From: Candidatus Sumerlaeia bacterium
GTDB taxonomy: Bacteria; Sumerlaeota; Sumerlaeia; SLMS01; JAHLLQ01
Direction of reading: 5' to 3'
NCBI GenBank assembly: GCA_028284075.1
Contig: JANQSL010000007.1
Coordinates: 1 to 51,863 of the forward strand
DNA length: 51,863 bases
Under the pieces are notes generated by a model. The model was not told the origin of the DNA, did no database searches, and saw only the letters and a program-made list of their open reading frames with translations. A program made the position numbers and the translations under genes. This document shows, in pieces, positions 1 to 8,616 of this stretch (positions are counted from its first letter, which is position 1; every line of letters starts with the position of its first letter).

Positions 1-907
1 CCAGCATGAACACGGCATCATCCACCGCCGCCGCTTTGTGTGTCTTGCCTGTCGCCGACGTCGCGCCCGCCGAATCGTCATCACCTGTTCCGAAACCGCC
101 AAGAATCACGCTCAGGAAAGAACGATTCATTGCCTTGCACATGATGTAGCTGAGAATCGCGCCTGACGAACCGACAAGTGCTCCCGTCACAATCAACAGG
201 TTGTTCTCCAGAGTGAAGCCTGTCGCCGATGCGGCCCAGCCGGAGTAGCTGTTCAGCATCGACACGATTACCGGCATGTCAGCGCCACCGATGGGGATGA
301 TCAGTGTCACTCCGAGAACCAGGGCCACTGCCGTCATTCCATAAAGCCATATTGTATTGTGCGTTACGGCAAAAGCGACGCCCAGTCCAATCATCGCGAC
401 TGCCAGCAAAAGATTGCCAATCTGCGGAAACCTGACCGGCGCGGAACTCAGCTTCCCACTCAGCTTGCCAAAAGCAACCACTGACCCGGTAAAGGTAATT
501 GCTCCGATGAATACACCGACGAACACCTCGATGGTCAGCAGAAGGCTGATGTGATCGCCTTCCGCCGCATGCAGAAGGTACGTGCCAATACCCACCAGTA
601 CTGCGGCGAGTCCCACGAAGCTGTGCAGAATCGCGACAAGTTCCGGCATGGAGGTCATCTTCACCTTGAGCGCCAGAGGAATCCCGATGACTGCTCCCGC
701 TCCAAGACCCCCAAGAATCCAGCCAAGGTTCGAGTAGTCGATCGTCGGGCTCAGCAGCGTCATGGCAACGGCGAGCGTCATTCCGATCATGGCGAATGTG
801 TTGCCGCGCCGCGCCGTCGAAGGATGACTCAAACCCTTCAGACCAAGGATAAAGAGAACCGAGGCGACGAGATAGACGAGTGCGAAGATTTCATGTGGTA
901 TATTCAT
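1..907 (-). CDS. pntB: NAD(P) transhydrogenase subunit beta, partial (3' end outside window)
   Basis: Membrane and NADP-binding subunit of the proton-translocating transhydrogenase, which moves hydride between NADH and NADP using the proton gradient. About 302 codons are visible from the ATG at 907; the C-terminal part is cut off by the window edge. What is seen are many hydrophobic helices with glycine-rich stretches ([20 protein letters not shown] near residues 62-81) and the conserved region that includes [20 protein letters not shown], followed by the start of the linker to the NADP domain. It begins only 4 bases after the stop of the short pntAb gene, so it is the last visible member of a tilS-pntAa-pntAb-pntB operon. 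Identification is firm; completeness cannot be judged. Confidence 0.95.
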   Translation of the reverse strand, partial: MNIPHEIFALVYLVASVLFILGLKGLSHPSTARRGNTFAMIGMTLAVAMTLLSPTIDYSNLGWILGGLGAGAVIGIPLALKVKMTSMPELVAILHSFVGLAAVLVGIGTYLLHAAEGDHISLLLTIEVFVGVFIGAITFTGSVVAFGKLSGKLSSAPVRFPQIGNLLLAVAMIGLGVAFAVTHNTIWLYGMTAVALVLGVTLIIPIGGADMPVIVSMLNSYSGWAASATGFTLENNLLIVTGALVGSSGAILSYIMCKAMNRSFLSVILGGFGTGDDDSAGATSATGKTHKAAAVDDAVFML

Positions 908-911
908 ACTG

Positions 912-1193
912 TCACTTCTTCTTGTACATGGAGAGCATGCGTTGCGTTACCGCGAACCCGCCGAAGACATTGATGGATGCAACAAACAACCCGATCACAC
1001 CGAGAATCTTTACCGTCATCGGACTGTCCGCGTCTCCGCATACAAGAATACATCCCACAAGAATAATCGCCGAGATGGCATTTGTCACTGACATCAACGG
1101 CGTGTGCAGCGCCGGCGTTACATTCCAGATCACATGATAACCGACGAAACACGCCAACACGAACACGTAAAGCCCGATCATCCACTCAGCCAT
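912..1193 (-). CDS. pntAb: NAD(P) transhydrogenase subunit alpha part 2 (membrane part)
   Basis: A 93-residue membrane protein with about three to four hydrophobic helices and the family motif [20 protein letters not shown] near residues 24-43. In many bacteria the alpha subunit is split into a soluble NAD-binding protein and this small membrane piece; here the split form is present. It lies 3 bases downstream of pntAa and 4 bases upstream of pntB, so the three are almost certainly translated from one mRNA and assemble into one complex in the cytoplasmic membrane. Confidence 0.95.
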   Translation of the reverse strand: MAEWMIGLYVFVLACFVGYHVIWNVTPALHTPLMSVTNAISAIILVGCILVCGDADSPMTVKILGVIGLFVASINVFGGFAVTQRMLSMYKKK

Positions 1194-1196
1194 ACG

Positions 1197-2330
1197 TCAT
1201 GACTCCTTTTTCTTCGGCCATCTTCTCTCGCCTCCATGCGTTACCAGAGCCGCGTCGATAATTTCGTCTTCGAGATCGTACTTGATCGACGGTGTGGCAT
1301 CCCCTTCCCGTACGACCATCAAGTCCAGAAGACTGTTCAGGTTTCGCGCAAAAAAACGGCTGCTGTGATTCGCCACCGCCGAAGGCAGGTTCGTGTGGCC
1401 AATCAACACCACGTTGTGCTTTACAATAATGCTGTCCGGTTCACTCAGCGAACAGTTGCCTCCGCTGCCCGCCGCCATGTCCACAATCACGGAACCGGGC
1501 CGCATGTTCCTCACGGCTTCCTCCGTCACCAATTCAGGTGCCTGACGCCCTGGAATCTGCGCAGTGGTGATGACAATATCGGCCTTCGGAATCGCGCGAG
1601 TGAGCGCTTCCTTCTGTTTTCGCTTCCCACCCTCGCTCAACTCCTTCGCGTAGCCGCCCTCGCCTGCGCCGGTCTCGTCCAGTCCCAGGTCGAGCCACTT
1701 CGCCCCCACCGACTGCACCTGCTCACGCACTTCCGGCCGCACATCGAACGCCTCAACCTGCGCACCCAGACGCTTTGCCGTGGCGATGGCCTGCAAACCC
1801 GCCACGCCAACGCCCAGGACAATGCATTTCGACGGCGGAACACTTCCCGCCGCTGTCATCATCATGGGAAACAGCTTGCCGTAGGCGTGCGCAGCCTCCA
1901 CCACGGCACGATAACCCGCGATATTTGCCTGCGATGAGAGTACATCCATCGCCTGCGCCCGAGTAATGCGCGGAATCAGCTCCATTCCAATGCAAGACAC
2001 CCTCGCGGCGGCGAGGGTGTCCATCAATGCCTGACCGTCGCCAAAAGGGTCGATCATTGATACCAGCAACGCATCTTTTTCCAAGAGCGTGGCTTCATCC
2101 GGTGTCGGACAGGCCACCTTCAGAACAAGGTCCGCTGCAAACGCATCATCTCGAGAAACGATCCTGGCTCCCGCAGCTTCGTACTCCGAATCGGGAAAGC
2201 TCGATGCCGCTCCCGCGTCGCGCTCGACGACGACCTCCGCTTTCTTCGCGACGTACTTCTTAACAACTTCCGGCGTTGCAGCAACACGCGCTTCGCCAGA
2301 CCGGGTTTCCTTGGGAAGACCAATGATCAT
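1197..2330 (-). CDS. pntAa: NAD(P) transhydrogenase subunit alpha part 1 (NAD-binding)
   Basis: Soluble NAD(H)-binding subunit (377 residues) of the transhydrogenase, related to alanine dehydrogenase. The start MIIGLPKETRSGEARVAATP is typical of the family; a Rossmann fold is seen at about residues 165-185 (VLGVGVAGLQAIATAKRLGA) and the mobile-loop region further on. An in-frame GTG lies 15 bases upstream, but the ATG at 2330 overlaps the tilS stop codon as ATGA and has a GGTGGA about ten bases upstream, so I use it. The overlap implies translational coupling to tilS, an unexpected partner. Confidence 0.95.
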   Translation of the reverse strand: MIIGLPKETRSGEARVAATPEVVKKYVAKKAEVVVERDAGAASSFPDSEYEAAGARIVSRDDAFAADLVLKVACPTPDEATLLEKDALLVSMIDPFGDGQALMDTLAAARVSCIGMELIPRITRAQAMDVLSSQANIAGYRAVVEAAHAYGKLFPMMMTAAGSVPPSKCIVLGVGVAGLQAIATAKRLGAQVEAFDVRPEVREQVQSVGAKWLDLGLDETGAGEGGYAKELSEGGKRKQKEALTRAIPKADIVITTAQIPGRQAPELVTEEAVRNMRPGSVIVDMAAGSGGNCSLSEPDSIIVKHNVVLIGHTNLPSAVANHSSRFFARNLNSLLDLMVVREGDATPSIKYDLEDEIIDAALVTHGGERRWPKKKES

Positions 2331-3823
2331 TGTGGTGAATTCCACCGAAGAAGAGTAGCCAGCGAGTCGCCAGGTTCGACCAGGGCAACATCAGCCCGGC
2401 GAACACCGGGAACCCAAAGGATTCGCTCAGCGTCGCAAACCCCGACAACGCGATGGCGCAGACAGGCCGGAACACCCGCCTCCTGCAATACGTCCCGGAC
2501 AGCCTTCCGGCCACCCGATGTTATGATCAGCTCGTCCTTCTCCATCACTCGGACGACGAGGTGGTCCCCCTTTAGCCGCGAGGGGGCAAGCAATGCTTGC
2601 TGCCGACTGGCAAGTGCTTCTTTCAGCTCCGGATGGGTCAGCCATGTTCGTGCGTCCGCCCGGACTCCAATCAGGTCGCCCGTGCCTGGAATTCGCGCGG
2701 CAACAACTTCTTCATCGCCGAGTTCAGAGCGAAGAACCGCAATCTTTCCGGCAGAGCCCGGCGCGCAAAAACACCGTTCGATTCTGGCCATGGCGACCGC
2801 GAGAAGTTCTGCATAATCCCTTGCCGGCTTGTGCAACAGCATCCATCTGCCGGAAATGAAGACCGACCAGGCTTCATTCAATGAAATCAGTGTTTCGGCG
2901 GCATCACGGTTCGCAATACGTTCAGCCAGATCCTCAATCGTTGACCAGGGCATGCCGGACGGTTCTCCACGCTCTTCCAAAAAAGACGTGAGATGAACCC
3001 TGAGCGTCGTCGGCCCGGCCTCCGGTATCCGTTCCAGATCGAACAGAGCCCATGTCTCCATGGAACAGACCATCGGCATGTTCATCGTCAGGGTCCATAA
3101 TCGCAACTCCTCGTTCTCCTCGGCACACAATCGTGCGCTCCTTGCCAGCACCTTCACCGCACCCGGCTCCATCGATTGCAGCAACGGCAGCACCTCGTCG
3201 CGCACACGCACGCGGCGATACTTCGAATCGGCGTTCATTGAGTCCTCCAGCCAGTGAACGCCGCGCTCTTTCAGACTGGCGCGGATCTCCTCGCGCGTCA
3301 GGTGCATCAGCGGGCGAATCAGCTTCAGACGTGTTCCGGGAATATCCGCACATTCGCGCATTGAACCAAGGCCCCGCGGACCCGATCCTCTCAGCGCCAT
3401 CAGCAAAAAAGTCTCCGCCGCATCGGTCATGGAGTGGCCTACGGCAATCGCCGCCGCCCTCACGCTTGTGGCGTATTCACGCAAGACAGCATAGCGTTCC
3501 TCCCGCAATTCCGCCTCCACGGACTCGCCGGGTCCGAATTCCGATTTGTACACGTGCAGGTGGGCAAACCTCAGCCCTTCGCGCAGGGCGAATTCCTCGA
3601 CAAAGCGTGCATCCGCGGCCGCCTCATCTCCACGCAGATGATGTTCACAGCAAACAACGTGAACGTCCCATTCCTCCCGCGACGCCACTTCCTTCAGGTA
3701 GAGAGCCAAATACAGAGAATCCGCTCCGCCGGACACCGCGGCGACAACCGTTGAACCCTCGGGAACAACACTTATCCAGACCGGTTTTTTCGTCATCGTC
3801 GTTGCCCGATTGCCTGAGGCCAT
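2327..3823 (-). CDS. tilS: tRNA(Ile)-lysidine synthetase
   Basis: ATP-dependent enzyme that adds lysine to C34 of the tRNA-Ile with CAU anticodon, essential for reading AUA codons. The PP-loop SGGADS lies near residue 31, and a family region HSMTDAAETFLLMALRGSG follows; here one aspartate and the glutamine of the usual HxxDDQAET motif are replaced by T and A. A later segment (DSMNADSKYRRVRVRDEVLP) matches the substrate-domain motif. At 498 residues it has the long form with a C-terminal domain (GGRKAVRDVLQEAGVP). The reading frame is open upstream to a TTG at 3859, but the ATG at 3823 has GAGG five bases upstream. It is divergent from the gene starting at 3862, leaving only 38 bases between them. 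Confidence 0.93.
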   Translation of the reverse strand: MASGNRATTMTKKPVWISVVPEGSTVVAAVSGGADSLYLALYLKEVASREEWDVHVVCCEHHLRGDEAAADARFVEEFALREGLRFAHLHVYKSEFGPGESVEAELREERYAVLREYATSVRAAAIAVGHSMTDAAETFLLMALRGSGPRGLGSMRECADIPGTRLKLIRPLMHLTREEIRASLKERGVHWLEDSMNADSKYRRVRVRDEVLPLLQSMEPGAVKVLARSARLCAEENEELRLWTLTMNMPMVCSMETWALFDLERIPEAGPTTLRVHLTSFLEERGEPSGMPWSTIEDLAERIANRDAAETLISLNEAWSVFISGRWMLLHKPARDYAELLAVAMARIERCFCAPGSAGKIAVLRSELGDEEVVAARIPGTGDLIGVRADARTWLTHPELKEALASRQQALLAPSRLKGDHLVVRVMEKDELIITSGGRKAVRDVLQEAGVPACLRHRVVGVCDAERILWVPGVRRADVALVEPGDSLATLLRWNSPQ

Positions 3824-3861
3824 GCTGCCCTCGCCGCAACACCAGACCGGAGGTCCCAATC

Positions 3862-4212
3862 GTGGATCGCGACGAATTGAAGCGGGTTATTGAGGAAGCT
3901 CTCGAGGAATGGGCGGGCCCTGCCCACTCCCGGCTGATGGGCAAGTGGCACGGCGGAAAAATGGTCCTGCAACCGGAAAGCGAATCTCTCAAACCAAAGG
4001 AGATCGAAATTGAGCAGTTCTTCCATAAGATCGTGATGGTCCGCGAGTCTCTTCGTGTCCTCGAACAAAGGATTAACAACCATCCGAAACTCGACGATGA
4101 GGACCGCGTACAGCTTCAGCAGTATGTCACGAAAATCTACGGGTCACTCACGACGTTCAATGTTTTCTTCGCCGATGAAGACGATCGGTTTGTCGGACAG
4201 CGAAAAGAGTAG
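3862..4212 (+). CDS. Small conserved-looking protein of unknown function
   Basis: A 116-residue, soluble, highly charged protein starting at GTG 3862 behind a clear GGAGG eight bases upstream. The frame is open further upstream over tilS, but that part has no protein-like character. The sequence has a compact core: KWHGGKMVLQP (about 24-34), IEIEQFFHKIVMVRESLRVLEQ (about 45-66, helical) and YGSLTTFNVFFAD (about 94-106). The wording of these motifs suggests a well-kept family, but I cannot name it or assign a function. No signal peptide or membrane segment. It converges with tmk, whose stop is 26 bases downstream. Confidence 0.8.
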   Translation: MDRDELKRVIEEALEEWAGPAHSRLMGKWHGGKMVLQPESESLKPKEIEIEQFFHKIVMVRESLRVLEQRINNHPKLDDEDRVQLQQYVTKIYGSLTTFNVFFADEDDRFVGQRKE

Positions 4213-4238
4213 TCATCTGAACGTAAAGGTTCTGATCA

Positions 4239-4877
4239 CTACGTAACAGAGGTCTTTCGCTTCCATACCGCAACTCTCATTTCCTTCTGCATTTCATCAA
4301 CGGGCTGTGCCGCATCGATGCGTTCGATCTCGATCCAGTTCAGTGAATCAAAAATCGCCGCGACATTTTCCTGATAAGCCCGATCCTCGTACAGATTCGG
4401 GCCATGTTCATCTCGCCCGTGAATCCGGTCCAAAGCCTCGTCCACGGAAAGCATCAGCAAAAAGACAATGTCCGGCCGCGGAGCGATACGCTCGTTGGCC
4501 ACCTGGATTTCCATGGGATCCAGTCCCCGGGCCCCTTGATAAGCCATGGAAGAAATGTAATAGCGATCGAGAATCACAACACCGCCACGATCCAGAACCG
4601 GCATAATGTTCGTTTCGACATTCCAGGCCCGGTCTTCCAGAAACAGCTCAAACTCCGCGCGTGGATCCAGGCGCCCCTCCCGCGCCCGGCGTCGCAACTC
4701 CATACCGTACGGACCGCGCGTCGGCTCCGGAAGAACCCTTGCTTCGCGCCCGCCTGCCTCAAACCATTCCGCCAGCATCGCGCACTGGGTGCTTTTACCC
4801 GTGCCATCGATGCCCTCGACGGCGATCAAAAGACCCGCGTCATTGCGCTGGAATTTCGTTGAAGGTGTATCCGCCAT
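4239..4877 (-). CDS. tmk: Thymidylate kinase
   Basis: dTMP kinase, giving dTDP for DNA synthesis. The P-loop is VEGIDGTGKST (about residues 19-29), the DR motif is LDRYYISSMAYQG (about 103-115), and the LID region contains RDEHGPNLYED. The length of 212 residues is normal. The first dozen residues (MADTPSTKFQRN) are an extension before the conserved beta strand. It is divergent from the lipid-kinase-like gene at 4968 with a 90-base intergenic region. Confidence 0.95.
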   Translation of the reverse strand: MADTPSTKFQRNDAGLLIAVEGIDGTGKSTQCAMLAEWFEAGGREARVLPEPTRGPYGMELRRRAREGRLDPRAEFELFLEDRAWNVETNIMPVLDRGGVVILDRYYISSMAYQGARGLDPMEIQVANERIAPRPDIVFLLMLSVDEALDRIHGRDEHGPNLYEDRAYQENVAAIFDSLNWIEIERIDAAQPVDEMQKEMRVAVWKRKTSVT

Positions 4878-4924
4878 GCCGCGACTGTTCGCGTCCCTGC
4901 GTGGAATTGACGCGCAGATTCGGC

Positions 4925-4963
4925 ACCCCGTCCCACGGGGTCAACGAACACGGGGCGCTTTTT
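4925..4963 (+). promoter_or_regulatory. Leader with two alternative hairpins, second followed by T-tract
   Basis: A perfect 7-base inverted repeat, ACCCCGT (4925-4931) and ACGGGGT (4935-4941), is followed by a second copy of ACGGGG at 4950-4955, then GCGC and five T. The first arm can pair with either copy; the second pairing gives a terminator-like hairpin (GC then ACCCCGT against ACGGGGCGC, then TTTTT), just upstream of the start at 4968. The arrangement looks like an attenuator, but no ligand or regulator is implied and chance is possible. Confidence 0.35.
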
Positions 4964-4967
4964 GTCG

Positions 4968-5867
4968 ATGAAAACACTCATTCTCCTGAACGGCTATAAT
5001 CTGCGCCGCTATCCACGGGAGCTCCCCGGTCAATTGCAGTCGATGGTTGCAGACTCCGGTCACACCACCCGTGTTTGTGTCTCGAAATCCATGGACCACC
5101 TGCTCGATGTTTTCGCAAGAGCCGCCGATGCCAACGTCGAAACCGTCCTTCTCGGGGGAGGCGATGGCACGCTTCACCACGCCATCAATCACCCGGCGGC
5201 GAAACGCGTCGCCGTCGGGATGATCCCGCTCGGTACTATCAACGCTTTCCTGCGATCCGCGCACGTCAGGTACACCGATCCCGTCCGAGCCCTCCGCGAG
5301 ATTCTTCACGGACGAGTCATCGAGGGTTACTGCGGCCAAATGAATGAACGCCGCTTTGCCTGTTTCGCCAGCTGGGGTTACGACGCCCGCGTCGTGCATC
5401 GGAATCCGACGGAGCTCAAGCGAGTCTTCCGTGCCGCATCCTACGGCATGACCGGTGTCACGGAACTTGTCCGATGGAGAGCGGGCCAGACAAAAGGCGC
5501 GCTGAAACTGGATCGGCGACTTCCGCAACAAACCACTTCTGTCATTGTCTCAAAGATTGATAATTATGCCGGGCTGCGATCCTTTCGCCAGAAACTGAAT
5601 GAGGCAAAGTTCGATGTTCTGGTGGCGAAGAACGACGACCCACTCTCTGTTCTGGGGTTCTGGACGAGTTTCGGCGTCAACCGCCTCACCGGAAAGCATT
5701 TCCGGATCTGTGGAACAGGCCGTGCCGAAGGCATCAGACACGTCGAATGGAGAGCACCGAAACCTACCCACGTTCAGATGGATGGCGAAGCCATTACTCT
5801 TGCTGACAATACGGCCTTCGACATTCGCATCGACAGAATCGGGCAACGTTACTGGTGGCCCCGATAG
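4968..5867 (+). CDS. Diacylglycerol/lipid kinase catalytic-domain protein
   Basis: 299 residues with the nucleotide-binding GGGDGTLHHAIN motif near residue 65 and the IPLGTINAF motif about 25 residues later, hallmarks of the DAGK/sphingosine-kinase/YegS family. Family members phosphorylate diacylglycerol or related lipids at the inner membrane; the substrate here is not predictable. The C-terminal half (QMDGEAI near residue 270) matches the family's second domain. An in-frame TTG precedes the ATG at 4968 by two codons; I prefer the ATG. The usual asparagine of PLGTxNxF is conserved as N in GTINAF. Confidence 0.88.
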   Translation: MKTLILLNGYNLRRYPRELPGQLQSMVADSGHTTRVCVSKSMDHLLDVFARAADANVETVLLGGGDGTLHHAINHPAAKRVAVGMIPLGTINAFLRSAHVRYTDPVRALREILHGRVIEGYCGQMNERRFACFASWGYDARVVHRNPTELKRVFRAASYGMTGVTELVRWRAGQTKGALKLDRRLPQQTTSVIVSKIDNYAGLRSFRQKLNEAKFDVLVAKNDDPLSVLGFWTSFGVNRLTGKHFRICGTGRAEGIRHVEWRAPKPTHVQMDGEAITLADNTAFDIRIDRIGQRYWWPR

Positions 5868-5946
5868 GTATTACAGAAGTCAGCTGTAAAAGAAAGCCGC
5901 TCAAATCAACTCTCGGCCTTTACACCTGCGTCACGAGCACGGCTTG

Positions 5947-7170
5947 TCACTCCTGCTCCTCAAACACCAGCCTGTCCCTGTCCTTGATTTTTAGCACCAG
6001 GCGTCCGTCCAGCAACGCAAGCAGCTTCTCCCCCACCAGCTTGCGGCGCCAGCCGTGCAGCACGGGAAGTTGAAGGCCGTCCATGTTATGACGGTTATTC
6101 ACCAGAGCGGAAAGCTCCGATGACGTCGTCAAGAGCGTCGCGGCGATGTCTTTCTCTTCCGCCACGGTACGTACCAGCCCCTGAAGTATCTCAGTGATTC
6201 CCGGCGGAATATCCGGCGGTGCCGAGTAATCCTTCCGAGGCCATTGATCTTTCGGAACCTTCCGCCCTTCAGCAACAATCCTCAACAAATCATCGATGAA
6301 CCGGTTCACCGGACCCTGTGGAATTTGACGAGCCGTGCGAATTTCCTGCTTTGTTGACGGCGCCAGCCGGGACAGTCCGATTAACGCCTGATCCGGCATC
6401 AGCTTGCGCCGTGGCTCGTTCCGTTTTTGCGCCTCGCGTTCGCGCCAGATTGCAAGCTTCTGAAGAATTGCGAGCTGCCGTGGCCGGAGTTTGCCCCACT
6501 CTTTTACCGACTTGAACAGCTCCCCCTCCGGAGTCGGTGCCTCTATTTCACGAACGTGTAGCTGGACACGCTCATGCTGCTCCTCGCGGTACCATTCTTC
6601 ACGCTCACGTCTCCGCAATTCCTCCACCAGCCTTGCATGCAGTTCATGGAGATGTAAAACATCGGCGGCTGCATAGGAAAGCTGCGCTTTTGACAATGGG
6701 CGCTGTGACCAGTCACTGACGGTATGATCTTTCGACAAGGTCACGTTACAGTACTTCGCAACCAGGTTTGCGTATGACACCTGGGCACCGACGCCTACCA
6801 TCGACGCCGCAACCTGCGTGTCGAAGAGTGGCTCCACCGCCGCACCCAGCCACCGTCGAAGAATAACAATGTCCTGGCTGCCGCTGTGGAGAATTTTTTC
6901 TCGTTCGGGGTCCAGCAGCAACTCCGCCAGGGGCTTCGTGTTCCCGATGGTCCGCACATCAATCAACGCAATGCGTGACCGCTCGTCACAGATCTGAACA
7001 AGCTCAAGGTCCGGCCAGTACGTCTTTTCGCCAACAAATTCCGTGTCGATCGCCAGCAGTTTTGACGAATCGGTATCCTGGCACCATGCCGCGAGTTCGT
7101 TGTCCGATTGAATCAGATCGTAGACTGTCTCTGACGGCCGGGCCGACCCGGTTGAAGACCCGGATCTCAT
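5947..7170 (-). CDS. rnd: Ribonuclease D
   Basis: 3'-5' exoribonuclease of the DEDD family with HRDC domain, trimming tRNA precursors and other RNAs. The three exonuclease motifs are visible: AIDTEFVGEKTYWP (about residues 40-53), LHSGSQDIVIL (about 95-105) and LSYAAADVLHL (about 163-173, tyrosine subtype). An HRDC-like helical domain starts near 225 (LRPRQLAILQKLAIWRE) and a second near 370. Length of 407 is near the usual 370-390 plus a longer tail. Start ATG 7170 lies 4 bases after the FKBP stop, indicating an operon. Confidence 0.93.
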   Translation of the reverse strand: MRSGSSTGSARPSETVYDLIQSDNELAAWCQDTDSSKLLAIDTEFVGEKTYWPDLELVQICDERSRIALIDVRTIGNTKPLAELLLDPEREKILHSGSQDIVILRRWLGAAVEPLFDTQVAASMVGVGAQVSYANLVAKYCNVTLSKDHTVSDWSQRPLSKAQLSYAAADVLHLHELHARLVEELRRREREEWYREEQHERVQLHVREIEAPTPEGELFKSVKEWGKLRPRQLAILQKLAIWREREAQKRNEPRRKLMPDQALIGLSRLAPSTKQEIRTARQIPQGPVNRFIDDLLRIVAEGRKVPKDQWPRKDYSAPPDIPPGITEILQGLVRTVAEEKDIAATLLTTSSELSALVNNRHNMDGLQLPVLHGWRRKLVGEKLLALLDGRLVLKIKDRDRLVFEEQE

Positions 7171-7174
7171 CGAA

Positions 7175-7687
7175 TCACTCGGCCTTTACAAGTTCGACGT
7201 CGAACAGCAGCGTCGCGTTGGGTGGAATCACGTCGCTGAAACCACGCGAGCCGTATGCAAGATCGGGCGGAATCGTAAACCGCGCCTTTGAACCAACCGG
7301 CAGATGCAGCAACCCCTCTTCCCATCCGGCAATCACTTGTTTGCGCCCCAACACGAACGAAATGGGATTGCCGCCGGGATGGTCATGGGAGCTGTCAAAT
7401 TTTGTGCCGTCCTCCAGCTTTCCAGTATAATGAACGTGGACAGTCTGGCCGTTCTCGGGCAAGTCTCCACCGCTTCGCTCTGAAAACTCGATCTTCAATC
7501 CGGAATCTGTTTCAGTCATCATCGGTCCTGTCGGAGTGGGGTGAGGTGTAGGCTTCACGGGCTCGGGAGTTTGCTCTGCAACTGGTGCCGGGTCCTCGAC
7601 CGCAGCACTGGTTTTTTCAGGCTCCGGCGAACTACCACACCCTGTGAACAACAACCACAACCCCAGAACCAGCGTGGTATGTTTCAT
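7175..7687 (-). CDS. FKBP-type peptidyl-prolyl isomerase, lipoprotein
   Basis: 170-residue exported isomerase. The start MKHTTLVLGLWLLFTGCGSS shows a lipoprotein signal peptide with lipobox FTGC, followed by a proline- and glutamate-rich linker and an FKBP domain (VHVHYTGKLEDGTKFDSSHD, GWEEGLLHLPVGSKARF, PPNATLLFDVELV). It therefore catalyses proline isomerisation on the outer face of the cytoplasmic membrane or in the periplasm. An upstream in-frame codon at 7708 would overlap the preceding gene and spoil the signal peptide, so the ATG at 7687, one base past the hydrolase stop, is chosen. Confidence 0.93.
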   Translation of the reverse strand: MKHTTLVLGLWLLFTGCGSSPEPEKTSAAVEDPAPVAEQTPEPVKPTPHPTPTGPMMTETDSGLKIEFSERSGGDLPENGQTVHVHYTGKLEDGTKFDSSHDHPGGNPISFVLGRKQVIAGWEEGLLHLPVGSKARFTIPPDLAYGSRGFSDVIPPNATLLFDVELVKAE

Positions 7688-7688
7688 T

Positions 7689-8378
7689 CTAGTGGCTCTT
7701 TCGTTCACGGAATCGCCCGGTTTCGAGAAAGCGAATCGTCAGATTTGCGGGCCGGGAGAGCAGAGGCAACCCTGTATGGGTTGATCGGGCGAGTGCAAAG
7801 TCCCGCATTCCCGGCATCACTGTCTCCTGAACTCCCACCGTGTGGTCATTATCTCCGGGAATCAATGGACTGAACCCCTTTCCCTTCCCTGTTCCACCGG
7901 CAATGACTCCCAGTTCGGTACCAGCCGACAGAGCTCCTGCACGAGCTGCCAACCCGGCATCCCCCCTGCGCAGCTGCTTCGCGCAGCGACCCCACAAAAG
8001 CGGAAACCCCGGCCCCAGTTTGTCCGACAACCAGTCCGCCATAAAAGCCCCCTGACTTGGCGGCCCCAGGAATACCACTCGCCTGAGCCGCGGTATCTCA
8101 TGATGGTTGGCTGCCCATCGAAGCAGAACCGACCCGAGAGAATACGCCACTACGTCCAGCTCCTCCAGCTCAAGCTGTCGCAACCAAGCCGCCAGCCGTT
8201 GGGCATTCTCGGGGATATCCCGGCGATAGGACGGATATCGGAAGACATACGTTTCGTACCCCCGATGCTTGAGCCTCCAGGACAGAGGCCACATAATAGG
8301 GTGTGGATTCAGCAGTGGCGGTAATAAAGCGACAGGCACTCTGGAAACAGGAGGGGGTTCACTCGGAGACTTAACCAC
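7689..8378 (-). CDS. Alpha/beta-hydrolase, lipase/esterase-like
   Basis: 229-residue hydrolase fold. Near the N-terminus VALLPPLLNPHPIMWPLSWRL resembles the lipase oxyanion loop region, and the nucleophile elbow is VAYSLGSV (serine near residue 81), a variant of GxSxG with Y and S at the flanking positions. A candidate acid is in GDNDHTVG and the catalytic histidine in STHTGLP near the C-terminus. No signal peptide. It starts at GTG 8378 behind GGAG. It heads the hydrolase-FKBP-rnd operon. Substrate unknown; lipase, thioesterase or depolymerase are all possible. Confidence 0.8.
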   Translation of the reverse strand: MVKSPSEPPPVSRVPVALLPPLLNPHPIMWPLSWRLKHRGYETYVFRYPSYRRDIPENAQRLAAWLRQLELEELDVVAYSLGSVLLRWAANHHEIPRLRRVVFLGPPSQGAFMADWLSDKLGPGFPLLWGRCAKQLRRGDAGLAARAGALSAGTELGVIAGGTGKGKGFSPLIPGDNDHTVGVQETVMPGMRDFALARSTHTGLPLLSRPANLTIRFLETGRFRERKSH

Positions 8379-8404
8379 GGTAACTCCAGTCGTTAACGGC
8401 CCTC

Positions 8405-8426
8405 AAGAGACCCTTGGAGGTCTCTT
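8405..8426. repeat. Inverted repeat in divergent region
   Basis: AAGAGACC at 8405-8412 and GGTCTCTT at 8419-8426 form an 8-base perfect stem with a 6-base loop. It sits in the 238-base region between the divergent hydrolase (start 8378) and prepilin (start 8617) genes. It could be an operator or a hairpin in the hydrolase leader. No further motif, and no clear promoter, is seen in 8427-8616. Confidence 0.4.
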
Positions 8427-8616
8427 TAGTCAACCCATTCGGAAGGTCTGGACTATTGAGAACCGTTTTGGTGCCCCTTCGATATGTCCAAGCGAAAGGG
8501 CCTGTATCCAATAATTTGTTTGACCATCCAATATTTCTCTTGAGCTGCACACTTCGGCCAGGCAAACCCCCGCCGCCCGCTGACGCAGCGTGCCAGCCCA
8601 CCCACCAGGATCTTCC

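Noticed and set aside
3052-3861. Long plus-strand extension upstream of the small gene at 3862
   Set aside because: It lies over tilS on the opposite strand, is rich in proline, arginine and serine in the style of shadow frames, and the GTG at 3862 has its own strong ribosome site.
5871-5889. Inverted repeat TTACAG/CTGTAA between the lipid-kinase gene and rnd
   Set aside because: Only six bases per arm with no T-tract on either strand; could be chance.
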